DNA of 64,000 nt. Source: Theobroma cacao. Lineage: Eukaryota > Streptophyta > Magnoliopsida > Malvales > Malvaceae. Every line of letters starts with the position of its first letter. Position 1 is the first letter of the stretch. Position numbers and translations under genes: made by a program. The notes beneath the pieces are model-generated. The model did no database searches and was not told where the DNA came from. It saw only the letters and a list, made by a program, of their open reading frames with translations. Positions 11,690-22,010 of the stretch are shown piece by piece. The stretch lies in assembly GCF_000208745.1 (NCBI RefSeq), contig NC_030852.1, positions 27,676,752 to 27,740,751 on the forward strand, in the 5' to 3' direction.

Positions 11690-12986
11690 AATATATGTAT
11701 ATGTATAATATTTTACTTTATTATGTATATATGAAATTAATGATACAACTTATATGTTTAATGTTTTATATCAAAGTTTGTATAAATAATAACTACTTAT
11801 AAATAATATGTTATAAAAGCTAAGGTGATAATTAATAAGATTATTAAGTGTAATCATATAAATAAAGTTTATTGTAAGTTATAGTAATGCTTATATATAA
11901 ATTAAATATATATAAATATTTATACAATTATATATATATTCATAACATTTTATATAACGAGCTATTACCAATGTGTAATAATTACAACATATTAATATGT
12001 AGGATATTTATTATCATATATTATAATATTATCATATATTATAATATTAACATATAAATTATATCCTTTAAGATATATAACTTGTAATTTCATATTAATA
12101 CAAATTTATAAATAAATATATAATTAAAATTAAATTACTATAATTATAATTTGTACACGTATATATAATAAATTAATACATTTTAAATATATTATTAACT
12201 AAGTTTACCATCAATTCTTCTTAATATATATATAAAAAATATTATATATATAAATATATATATAAAAACTTAGTTTGGTTTTTTGGGTGTGGATTGGTCT
12301 AAAAATTTAAAATCAAGAACCGACCAAAAAACCAATTAGACCAAACATTTTAAACTAATTGATCCAATAAACCAATTAAACTGAACCGTTTTACCTAAAT
12401 CGTATTTGGTTTTAGTAGATAATTGATTTAGTTTGGTTTTGCTCACCCCTAAACATATGTATATATATATATATATAATATATTACTTTATTATGTGTAT
12501 ATGAAATTAATAACACAACTTATATGTTATAATATTTTATATCAAAGTTTTTATAAATAATAAATAATTATAAACAATATGTTATAAAAATTTGAGTTAT
12601 AACTAATAAAATTATTAAGTAGAATCATATGAATAAAATTTATTATAAGTTATAGTAATATTTATGTATAAATTAAATATATATTATAATGTTTATACAA
12701 TTATATATATATATATTCGTAATATTTTATATTATGAAATATGACTAAAATGTAATAATTATAATATATTAATATACACGATATTGATTATCATATATTA
12801 TAATATTAACATATAAGTTATATCATTTAAAATATATAATTTGTAATTTCATATTAATACATATTTATAAATAAATAAATATATATATGTAACAAAAATT
12901 AAATTGCTATGAATATGATTTGTATATGTACATATAATAAATTAATATATTTTAAGTATATTATTAATTAAGTTTATTATCAATTC
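11690..12986 (+). repeat. Large AT-rich direct duplication
   Basis: The segment 11690-12213 is repeated in the same order at 12455-12986. Shared landmarks include aaattaatgatacaactta versus aaattaataacacaactta, the ttattaagt(g/a)...aatcatat block, and the tatcatatattataatatta block. A further partial copy of the attattaagtgtaatcat block occurs at 11625. Between the two copies (about 12270-12455) is a less AT-rich piece ending ttttgctcacccctaa, which resembles a transposon terminus. No coding frame is present. Confidence 0.6.
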
Positions 12987-13174
12987 TCAATTAATTAGCA
13001 TCGAGAATCATATCCTGTCCCCAAATTGGGGGATGGAGAATTACATAAGATTTTCAAAACCACTTAAGATGTAATAGCAAATGTCAAAATTAACTCACTA
13101 CTCCAATAAAAGCATCAAACCAAAAGGAAAATATGATTAATATCAAGAACAATTCAAAAGTAAATCTACAAATC

Positions 13175-13464
13175 AAGTGACATCCTCAATTGGGCTGGTG
13201 ATGGGAGGGGGGAGTTTGGGCTTTGGGTCTAATCTCATGATGTTGGTTTTGGAAAAAAATTATTGGGGGAGAATGAGTGCAGGTATGCTGGATTGTGTTA
13301 GGTATGGTGAGTTGAGACTTGTTGGGTTTGTAAAGAGTAGCCTGCACATATTATAGATTAAAGTACAGCTTTTGTTTTTATGTTTTGGGAGGCCGCGGAA
13401 TTGAGCAAACCCCGATACTTAATGAAACCTAGGCTCATCAACAAGAAAAAGTGACATCCTCAAT
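13175..13464 (+). mobile_element. Short retroposon insertion with 16-bp target duplication
   Basis: The insert 13191-13448 (258 bp) lies between two exact copies of aagtgacatcctcaat (13175-13190 and 13449-13464) and ends in an A-rich tail (caacaagaaa). The uninterrupted site is present once in the introns of P450 loci C (about 22786) and D (about 26888), which proves the insertion. Long target duplication plus A-rich 3' end indicate target-primed reverse transcription, so a SINE or a short LINE 3' fragment. I could not place tRNA-type A and B boxes with confidence, so the class stays open. Confidence 0.82.
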
Positions 13465-13784
13465 ATAACATATTTACAAATTTGTTTAGGTACATGAACC
13501 TCAATCTCGCATTGGATCCATATCATAACCATATAATTATGTAGGACCTGTATGTCTAGCATATTTAATACACAAAAGAATAAAATCTAAAATCAGGAAT
13601 GTAACAAAATACTGAAAAGATTAACCATATATATATATATATAGAGTCTGATTTTGATTTTGCACAAAATTAAAAAAAAAAACTAGTATAATCAACTCGT
13701 AAACAAAAAAAACACACATCACAAATGAGATTTACAAGTCTAATAAAAAAAATTGTATTATTTTGAAGGAAAAAGTTGTATATT

Positions 13785-14222
13785 CCCTCTCCTCATCACG
13801 TCAAAAAGTGAGAAAGAAAATCTCCTCCGATCATCAGTTACTGTATCTCATCACATGACAGATAGTTGAAAATAAAAGAGTATTCGTAGAGTGGATTTGA
13901 GAGTATAATTAGTATCATTAATATTATTACCCGTTTTAAAAAAAGTCTTCACAGAGTAATAACATATAGTATATATAGGGGGCTGCAGCTATTAAAATAT
14001 GGAAGAATATATAATGCAAGGAATCCTGATAGGAGCTGGCAGGAGACATTGAAAAAGAAAGTGAGGGCGGACTCGAGTTTGTTATAAAAGGTTTTGGGCT
14101 CTATAGAAGGGACAAAGGTGGCAAAAGATTTAGAGTATAAAAATGTAGCGTTGGAGACAAATTCAGAAGTTTAGTTTAAAGAACTAAAGCATAATGGAGA
14201 GGTGCAGTAGTCCATTCTTAAA
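13785..14222 (+). mobile_element. Retroelement RNase H fragment in the P450 B intron
   Basis: This block is homologous to the insertion in the P450 D intron (27052-27785) and is absent from the C intron. The reading frame around 13998-14190 is a decayed version of the RVT_3-type RNase H segment seen more clearly in D (alanine-rich helix and TDSEVF-like strand), here with an extra stop. It lies antisense to the P450 gene. It lacks the 3' tail present in D. Confidence 0.6.
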
Positions 14223-15314
14223 GACATCAGAAGAATTAACTGATTTTTGTTTTTAGAATCCAGAACTGGTAAGACAGATTCACGTATGCGAGGGGAAATT
14301 GGAATCACCAAAGTTTATCGGCTTACCAGCAGCAAAGCCTTTGCTTCGTTCATGGATAATGAGGTTTTATCATCTCCTCGTTGGTTCTGCTCCAACAACT
14401 GCTGCAGAAAATCCTTGCTTTCTTCCTTCTTCTTACCCTCTCCGTCGGCCTGCTCCACCTTTGTTCGGTGTACTCTCACTGATTCAAAAATCTCATATAA
14501 CCACGACAAATTCTTCTTCGCTTTGGATTGAATTCCTTGTAAATCGAATGGGGTAAGCACTGGAAAAACATCTGAAACATTAGGTGCTCCTACCAATTCT
14601 ACAAATTCCACCAATCGTTTCCTAAACTCAATCCCAAACCTGCTTCTTTCCTCTCCATTCAGTGAACCACCCCACAGCATGCTTAGCATGACATTTAGAC
14701 TGGTCAGGAACATTTGTTCACCAATTTTAACGGCCGAGCAAACCTTTCCGTAAATATACTTCACCATTTGTCGAACCTCTCGTAGGCGAAGCGTGTAGCA
14801 AGCATCAAGGCTTCTGTTGCTCATAATTTCGCGAACAACAAGCTTACGCAGCTTGCGCAATTCGGGACCATTACATCTCCACGCGATGTCAAAGTCCACC
14901 ATACATGCCGACTATGGCTCCTGCAGGCGCTTCACGGTTAGCGAAGATAGCATCATGGTCTTTGAGGACCTTTTTGGCAACTGAAGGTGAACTTATTACT
15001 ATGCAGATCTTGCTTCCGAGCTGGAGTTTGATAATGGGGCCATAGATTTGAGAGAATTTGACAACGTATCGATGAAAATCAGGTTGGATGAAAGGAAAGT
15101 TTCCTAGTATAGGCAAGCCTGGGGGACCAGGTGGCAGGGGCGGCTTGCTCTTGGTGAATTTCTTAGCCCACCATGCATAACAGAAAGTGGCTAGTGCGGC
15201 TGCCAACATAATTGCTGCCACTCTGATGACGGTATACGCAGCGAGTCCATGGCAGTACCATGACAAGCCCTCGCAGGCAGGAACTGCAACCTTATCATAT
15301 AAGTCAGGCATCAT

Positions 15315-16340
15315 TAAGGTATCTGTCCGACAATGGAAAGCAGAAGAAATGAACTTCTATAGCTCTTTCAAGCGACTTATTAAAGCTTTAACTCATTGAG
15401 ATAAATTCTCTCTTTGAGCTCTACTACATGATGAGATCATTGTGGGTAAAATTTGGGTCTTTAGATGCTAATATCAATCCAAGTTACAACCCTGATAAGA
15501 TTCTAATTTTCTTTTACGACTTTTTAAGATTAAAGTATTATCAATTTATCATCATAAGAATTTTCTCAAAGATATAATACTATAGTATATGCTACATTCC
15601 CAATGGTAATTGATGATGGTTTAAAGCAAGACTTAGTCATTGATGATGATTGATGAGGCGTTGACGATTTGTTGCTCTTACTCGGCAATGCCATTATCAC
15701 TTAAAAACATTTACACGCCATTGTAACCAAATTTTCCAATAGCCATAATTTGAACTGTCACCAGCGTCAAATTTGATTGACACCAACTAGAAGACAATAG
15801 CTGAGCTGGCTGCCAACGACGGTCGACAATTTACTGAAGAGAAAATATGTAAATCAAAACCAGCATTCTGCAGCTAACATCTTTCCATTTAAGTTGCACT
15901 AAAGAAGAGAGGTGGACGACCCTGTCGCCAACAGCATGTTGCCAAACTCCACCACGATACATAAATAATGGATCATAATCCGTGCTTCTGGCGCGTTTAA
16001 TCATTTTGCGCTGAAAGATATGTCCCGCTGATCAAAGTGTTCCCAACCAGCAGTCTCTATCAACCTCACAGAATGAAAGATAATGGACAGATTTCCCATA
16101 TTAATCTTTGCTTAGAACTTTTACAGGCACTGTGTGATACACAAATGACAATGAAGAACAGGAACAAAATAATTTTAAAATACAAGTTTCTGAAAAAGAA
16201 AACATTGCCAATTTGTTCGAGTGATTAAGTATACACAATAAAGTTTGGGCATGGGGCAAAATCAGTTAAAAGCAACACGTGCATTCAGTTCACTCTTACC
16301 ATATGTTGAATTTCCTGCAAGGCAACAGTCACATGGTAGC
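15315..16340. other. Spacer between P450 B and ICln pseudogene (duplicated spacer)
   Basis: No gene is seen. The sequence is collinear with the spacer between P450 D and the intact ICln gene (28855-29753). Shared blocks include tttagatgctaatat...tccaa.ttacaaccct and tgttgccaaactccac. Part of it also matches the 5' flank of locus C (24290-24430). It probably holds the P450 5' regulatory region, but I see no firm promoter element. Confidence 0.7.
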
Positions 16341-18459
16341 TCACTGATGATGATGACTACTACCAGTATCACTAACTTGTTCCATCTCTTCTGAATCCTG
16401 AAAGCACTGGTCGTTTATTTGAAGCTGCAAGTTTTTGTGGAAATGAGATAAAAGAGGAGCTTAAGAAGCAAAGCAAGAAGGATATCTAGAAAAGTATGCA
16501 AGAAAATTATGAAAGTATAACAATAGCAACATATGTAAGAAATTCCTATTAGAGAAGTTTCATCTAATCAGAGCCCTAAAATATGTTGTCTGGCATGCTT
16601 CCTTTTATGCTTTACTTAGGAGGAGAAGAAGGAAATAATTGGGCTTTTAGTGCTGTTCAGTTGGTAGCTGAAGCTGGAGGTATAGGATAGACAGTGTTGA
16701 TACATTCTGAAATGTCTCCCCATAGTTTCCTTTATGTGCTTGCATGTTCTATACATATCTTATAACATAACGTATCTCCAGAAGGTGATGATTTAGAATG
16801 GCATTTCCCCTAGAATCCAACAAACTCAATTGGTCATCCAAATGGTGATCATGATCTAGGTCGCACAGTGCTAGAGGTACACCAGCAGATGTTCATTCTA
16901 CTAGGTGCTGGGAGATCGTGTACAGTTCATTCCTATTTGGAAATAAATTAATTTTGTTGGTGTTATCTATTATTTCCTTGTGACCCAACACCAGCACTTT
17001 GATCATTGAAACTTGTCTAACCAAATTTGTATTTTGTGTATATGTTATCAGTTACTCTTATTTTGTTTAATTTTCTTTCAGAGTAGGTTTGCTTTGAAAA
17101 TCGTTACAACTCCACAAGAAAACTGGGAAGTGGAACTCACCTTCAATAGGCTCCGGATTTAGCTCAACACACTAACAGAATATCTGAAACAGAGTATCCA
17201 CTATCACAGAATAAATAAAAATAAAAGTCAGCATTCACAACCACTACAGATACAAACAGCAGAAAAAAATCTAAGCATTAGAGGAGGAAAATACTGAAAT
17301 ATTTGCACATTACCTAGCATCTGAAGGAATAAGCCTCATCTCTGTGAACTTGGATAAACCTAAAACCTCATTAAATTCTGAATCTGAGTCCCCAGACTCA
17401 TCTTCATCAGCTTCAGTTTCAATCTTCAGGGAAAAAAAATGTTAATCAAGAGAGAGAGAGAGAGAGCTTCCAATAAATTTAAAAAAATGTACTACAAGCA
17501 CTTATTGGGAAGCAAAAGCGTTGCATATCTTCAAACCAAATTTACAGAGGAATGAAAATATTGTTATAATAGATTTTAAATTTACAAATGTTAAACTTTA
17601 TTCATAATAAAAAAGTGGTCATCCTAAATCACATTATTGTTTAGAGCTTTTCCATTCATTCCTGAATTATTTGTTTTGTTCCGTCCCACATTAAATTCAA
17701 CACATTTAACTATCATGTTAGTTTAAACTAAGAAAGAACTAGCAAGGTTTGGCACCACTCCCTTGACCATTTAATTGGCTAAGTTGCACATATCTACCAA
17801 TCCATAAAAATGCATAACAAAGATTTCCTTTTCCTCAGGTTGCTTCTCGCTAATCAACGAAAGTTAAACTAGCATCCTAGCAGACAATCAGCTATAAAGA
17901 AACAAAATGATATCGAATAAAAAAAGACTGCAAACTACAAATTTAATTTACAGTTTTTATCAACTGAAAGCAAAGCGTGAGTTAGTAACTAATCATTACA
18001 AGACCTGAGCAAAAACTTCATAAGAACAATGGAAGTGTGTTTTCTAAGCAAACAAAGGAGAAATAAGAAAAGCATTGGAAAACCTGAGTGTAAATACAGG
18101 GAGAAGGGCAGGCCTCTGGATCCCCTGAAACGGTTGCAGCAACAGAGACATGAAACCAATGGCATAGCCATTTTGCACTGTCCACATCACTCAGCCAAAC
18201 CACTTGCCTGTAATGACCCAAAAAAAAAAAAAGAACCAGAAATCCTCAGTTTTAAATGCAATTAAAATGATCCTGATTATATCCAACGATTCAAGTAATT
18301 GTAGAGAGTTGTGATATAGAGAGTGCAAGGGGATTCCAGGGCATGATTACCAAGTGTGATGGGGATGTGAACAAACTCCTCACCATTATCTGAATCGAGA
18401 ACAGGCTCTCTGCCACCGTTGCCGGCTCTTGCCATGAACTGCCTAAGCCCTAACACCAT
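16341..18459 (-). pseudogene. ICln (pICln) pseudogene with internal inversion
   Basis: This is a paralogue of the intact ICln gene at 29754-32180. Exon 1 (from 18459) starts MVLGLRQFMARAGNG. It has lost the VQPSVS stretch and its donor site (ctctac where the intact copy has aagtac). Exon 2 (18207-18084) keeps its length but carries a +1/-1 pair that garbles about 15 residues. Exon 3 (17423 to about 17309) keeps DSDSE and TEMRLIPSDA, but the donor context is changed so that a stop would follow. Exon 4 (17200-17141) has an in-frame TAG at 17174-17172. Exons 5 and 6 lie in the wrong orientation (see the inversion entry). Exon 7 (16424-16341) is readable. It cannot make a normal ICln. Confidence 0.9.
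16590..17102 (+). other. Inverted segment carrying ICln exons 5 and 6
   Basis: In the intact paralogue, exons 5 (EEEGPNWVFGADQLEDEAG) and 6 (EGDDSEWHFPQNPTNSIG) lie on the minus strand like the rest of the gene. Here the corresponding sequences (exon 5 about 16660-16712, exon 6 about 16782-16876, both still beside recognisable splice sites) lie on the plus strand. The flanking exons 4 and 7 are on the minus strand. Left junction near 16590, after ccctaaaatatgttgt. Right junction near 17102, after tttgctttgaaaatcg. Matching intact-copy positions are about 30092 and 30606. Confidence 0.88.
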
Positions 18460-18511
18460 TCTTTCTGCTTGGGTCTGGGTTTTTCTAGGGTTTTCTCTTT
18501 AGAGGGTGTGG

Positions 18512-19440
18512 GTTTATTGCTGCATCTAAATAGACAAGTAGAGGAAGACGAGACTCTTCTACAATGTTTTGGTCTCCAATCACTCTATCCAGTTCCTCAA
18601 CTCTTCCCATATTATCCGGATGTACTAGTAACCTGTCATTGTCCACTTTACGGTAATGGACACTGTATTTGTATCAAAACAATTGTATCTTAGATATCAT
18701 AAATGTTTAAAAATATTTAACATGGCACTGCAGAATGCAAATTAATTTTACATTTAACAAAAAAAGATGAAAATTAATTATAATTAATTCAGAACTGAAA
18801 AGAGGATACAATTAATTAGTATTAAGAACAATTTAAAAGTATTTTTTTTTTTAAAGATACTACAAATCTAATAACATCTACTAGCTAATTTCATAATTAG
18901 TAGAGTAATGTTATTCTTTGTTGGCTCAACAAGTATACCATACACAGAGGACAAAACTAAGATAATAAAATACAACTGATAAAAGAAGAAGCAATGGTCC
19001 ACTAGCTAACCGTAAAATTTTAGCCTTAGATACATACCAGCAGCTTAGCCTTAAAACTTCGTTATTGGATAATGAGGGTTTATAGCTTCTTTGTTGGTTC
19101 AGCACCAACAACTGCAGCAAATCCTTGCTTTCTTCCTTTCTCTTGCCCTCTCCAACATCAGGTTGATCAACCTTTCTTTGAGTGTGCTATCACTGATTAA
19201 AAAATCTCATCAAACCATGTCAAAGCCTTCTTCATTCTGGATTGATATCCTAGCAAATCGAAGCGAGTAAGGAAAGGAAAAAGATCAGAAATGTTAGGAA
19301 CTCCTAACAATTCAACAAACTCTACCACAAATTGCCTGAACTCATTCCAAGCCTGCTTCTCTCCTCTCCATGCATTGAACCACCCCATACCATACTGAAT
19401 ATTATATTTAGAATGGTAAGGACCATTGGTCACCAATGCT
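18512..19440 (-). pseudogene. CYP706-like P450 fragment, locus E
   Basis: This is a partial P450 most like locus A. The 3' part of exon 1 (about 19440-19030) includes the blocks FRQFVVEFVELLG, PNISDLFPFLTRFDLLGY and a frame-shifted tail. An intron follows (about 18705-19030). The first ~190 bp of exon 2 (to about 18512) is decayed, with the I-helix region no longer reading AGTDTT. Both outer ends are cut. The left end abuts the 5' side of the ICln pseudogene about 50 bp from its start codon. No heme loop and no N-terminus are present. Confidence 0.82.
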
Positions 19441-19504
19441 CATGCAATAGGGCCCTTACTGAAAAGAAGGAAACATCCTTTTTTCTATATTTGATTATCC
19501 TGAC

Positions 19505-19565
19505 TTGATTAATATATATATAATATATATAGTATACTATAATATATATATATATATATATATAA
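19505..19565. repeat. (TA)n microsatellite
   Basis: This is a stretch of almost pure alternating T and A, including a long uninterrupted tata run near 19540-19563. Similar shorter runs occur at 12461-12478, 13629-13643, 61508-61533 and 62683-62720. Confidence 0.9.
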
Positions 19566-19689
19566 TTAACACAATGCTAAAATTTTATTAATCAAAATAA
19601 AGTATTATATGTTAAAAAAAATTATAAAGTTTATTTCCAAATGACCATTCTCAATACCATTCTTAAAAAATCCACTAAAAATTCTTAGA

Positions 19690-20505
19690 ATTGAATTCTG
19701 CAGGCCTTACTCCCAATACTTTTACAGCCCAAATTTCTGCTAGCAGACTATTTGTTCAGCCTATGTTAATCATGGAACCAAAAATCCATGGTTGCCTTCC
19801 AATCTCTAACAAGTCCACCTGCATTTGTAATTATTGTCTGGTTCTTAATGGCTGCAGCAGTATTTCATTTATAAACATGAAACAGCGGCTTTTCTCACAA
19901 ATCTATCCAGGAGTTTGAATTATTGCACTAATATATTCTTCCTAAAGGCTATTGATACATCTCTTCTTGCTCTAACAAAATATGAAAAAGGCCAGAAATA
20001 TCAGTATTTCAACTGTAAAAGAACTGAGGATTGCATGCTTTCCAAATGTATTAGGTAGCCATAGAGAAGAAAGAATTATAACTAATGTCATTAGAGTAAA
20101 ACAACTTACTCATCGTATTAAAATAAATTCAAAAATTAAAAGATACCGAGAAGAAACCATGCACATTACGAACCTGAGCACGTTGCTGCCATACCTCCTT
20201 AGACACCCAACATCTGCTATGAATATGATCAAGGTCTTCAACTTGAGCCCCACATCGAGGACAACTTGGAGTGTAGTTAGCTTTCTCTGAAATCGAACCA
20301 CATTTGCCAAAACATTATCCTGCAAATAAAGCCAAAGAAAAAACATGCGTCTTTCATGACGCTTAAAACGCCACAACCATTTCCAATCCTCCCTCTCTTC
20401 AACATCCCCTATACCACCAGCAATTATTTATAAGTGGAACCTGCTGAGAACGGCCATTCCTTTCGCCTTGACCCTTGTGATAGTAAAGCACTTACCCAGT
20501 TTTGT
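19690..20505 (-). mobile_element. LINE-type retrotransposon 3' fragment (zinc-binding RT and RNase H domains)
   Basis: Read on the minus strand, about 20420-20150 gives the reverse-transcriptase zinc-binding domain of plant non-LTR elements: WLWRFKRHERRMFFLW, LANVVRFQR, then after a frameshift CPRCGAQVEDLDHI and CWVSKEVW. Further downstream (about 19860-19690) are pieces of the RNase H domain that normally follows (GGLVRDWK, then in another frame LLAEIWAVKVLG). Several frameshifts and stops show it is dead. Confidence 0.75.
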
Positions 20506-21790
20506 TTTTTGAAAAGCATAATGTATTCCATTAAAAGAAGGTTAAGATACAAGTTTCATTAAAGTGTATCCCAACTACGGTCAAACCTCTAAGTAGGTTA
20601 CTCATTCCTACCAGAATAAACATACAAAAAATCCAAAAGGACAAGCAAATAGCTAATCACCCCTTCAGCCAAGGCCAACATCACACCTTGGGCGGTGCTT
20701 GTCATCCAATTAGGTGAATCATCAAATACCTGGTGGGCATAAACAGACCTTGGCAACAGCCATCAGAAAATTAACCCACCACAACAAGCTCAAGACTGAA
20801 ATCACCAAAGCTCTCCGCTGGAAGCACAAAACAGAGGCTGAAAAAATTCCGCATCATAGTTAACAGCAGCCTTGTCACCACCTCGACTCCCATTCAAGCA
20901 GTAGACAACCAAGCCACACTAAATTCCAATAAGTCAAAAACCACTGAAAATGTTGACCAATAGCAACAAGAGAAAGATAAGACCAGAAGTTCCAAAACCA
21001 GGTTATACCCTGTTGCCACGAAGCACAAGTCAACCCAAACAGACACCAAGGAAGAATGAGGAAGCCATACCGGAGGAAAAAGAGCTTCTGCCGAGGCCAT
21101 TTGAACCAACACCATTTACGAAGAGAAAAACCAGTCATGTGATAGATAAAAACAGGGTGAGCCTGAGCTCCCCACCATATGCCCCTTACGAAGGCCAGGG
21201 GTATACCGTTGCAAAATAATCACAGAATACAAGTATCTCTATACTATACAAAAGACCATCCCCTATACACCCTTTACAGCCTAAAAAACACTCCCAAAAC
21301 AGCAAACGGATCCACACTTTGTAATAAGGAGGAAAACACAGCAGACCAAACATAGATCAACAAAAACAAAAACCTAGACTCCAGCCTAGAGCATGCTTGA
21401 TTCAACGATCACAGTTCATTGAAAACTTTTCATACCTAGGCAGCCATAGTTATCCTTGAATAAACTCATCAGTCAAGGTTCCTCTCTGTTCAGAAATTCT
21501 ATTTAGATCATCCTCCCACACATTAATCAATTCAACTTTCCTACCGAGACCTGATTTGGCAAGACTGTCAGCTTGATGGTTTGCCTCCCTCCTGACATGT
21601 TTAATTTCCCACTTTGTCACTCTTTTCTTTAACATCTCAACATGAGGTATCCGCTTTCTCATCCTCGATGAGGCTAGGTTAGGTTCCTGTACCCATTTAA
21701 CAGCATTTGACGAGTCGCTTTCGACCACCAATGAATGGGAACAGCTCCAATTCGATGCTGAGAACAGCAGAAATGCCTGTCTTACTTCAA
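20505..21790 (-). mobile_element. Second LINE-type 3' fragment (RNase H plus 3' tail)
   Basis: Minus-strand frame 21790-21450 reads as an RNase H (RVT_3) domain: VRQAFLLFSASNWSC, VVESDSSNAVKW, WEIKHVRREANHQADSLA. The catalytic-type E/D and the H..REANHQAD motif are visible. About 900 bp of non-coding sequence follows, ending in an A-rich tail around 20505-20520 (on the plus strand ttttgttttttgaaaagc). The 5' cut is next to acttcaacaataactg, which is the 3' flank shared by P450 loci C and D. This is typical of a 5'-truncated LINE copy. Confidence 0.7.
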
Positions 21791-22010
21791 CAATAACTGT
21801 AATGTAGCAGCAGAAAACAAAATAATACTTCTATCCGTTTTGGATGCACCTTTTAAGCGTCAAGCTTGCATGCCGAGGCCCAGTAGTAGATAAAGCACGG
21901 GGAATTTAAGTCATTATTCATTACTCAAAGATGCCAAGTGGCAGGGTGCTTGCCTTCTTTTAAGGAACAAAGGCAAGACCCTTTACATGCACGCTCGTAT
22001 AAGACACATG

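Larger units (their letters stand above)
12998..15314 (-). pseudogene. CYP706-like cytochrome P450, locus B (frameshift, exon 2 lost)
   Basis: Exon 1 (15314-14327) encodes the same N-terminal half as the other loci: anchor, PPLPPGPPGLP hinge, LGSKICIVISS, MLWGGSLNGEER. A single extra base in an A run at 14891-14893 (cttt for ctt on the coding strand) breaks the frame at the GMYGGLDIAW region. The intron, 13015-14326, is swollen by a retroposon (13191-13448) and an RNase H fragment (about 13785-14222). At its far end only the first five or six codons of exon 2 (DMILDA-like, 13014-12998) remain. After that the sequence changes to AT-rich DNA. The heme-binding half is gone. The paralogous relation to D is shown by the shared intron insertion and the shared downstream ICln copy. 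Confidence 0.88.

Noticed and set aside
11690..12986. Definite LTR retrotransposon (LTR pair)
   Set aside because: No TG..CA borders, primer-binding site or polypurine tract could be identified, so it is kept only as a direct duplication.
20875..21219. Overlapping 70-90 codon frames on both strands as genes
   Set aside because: They fall in the non-coding 3' part of a LINE fragment and have no conserved features.
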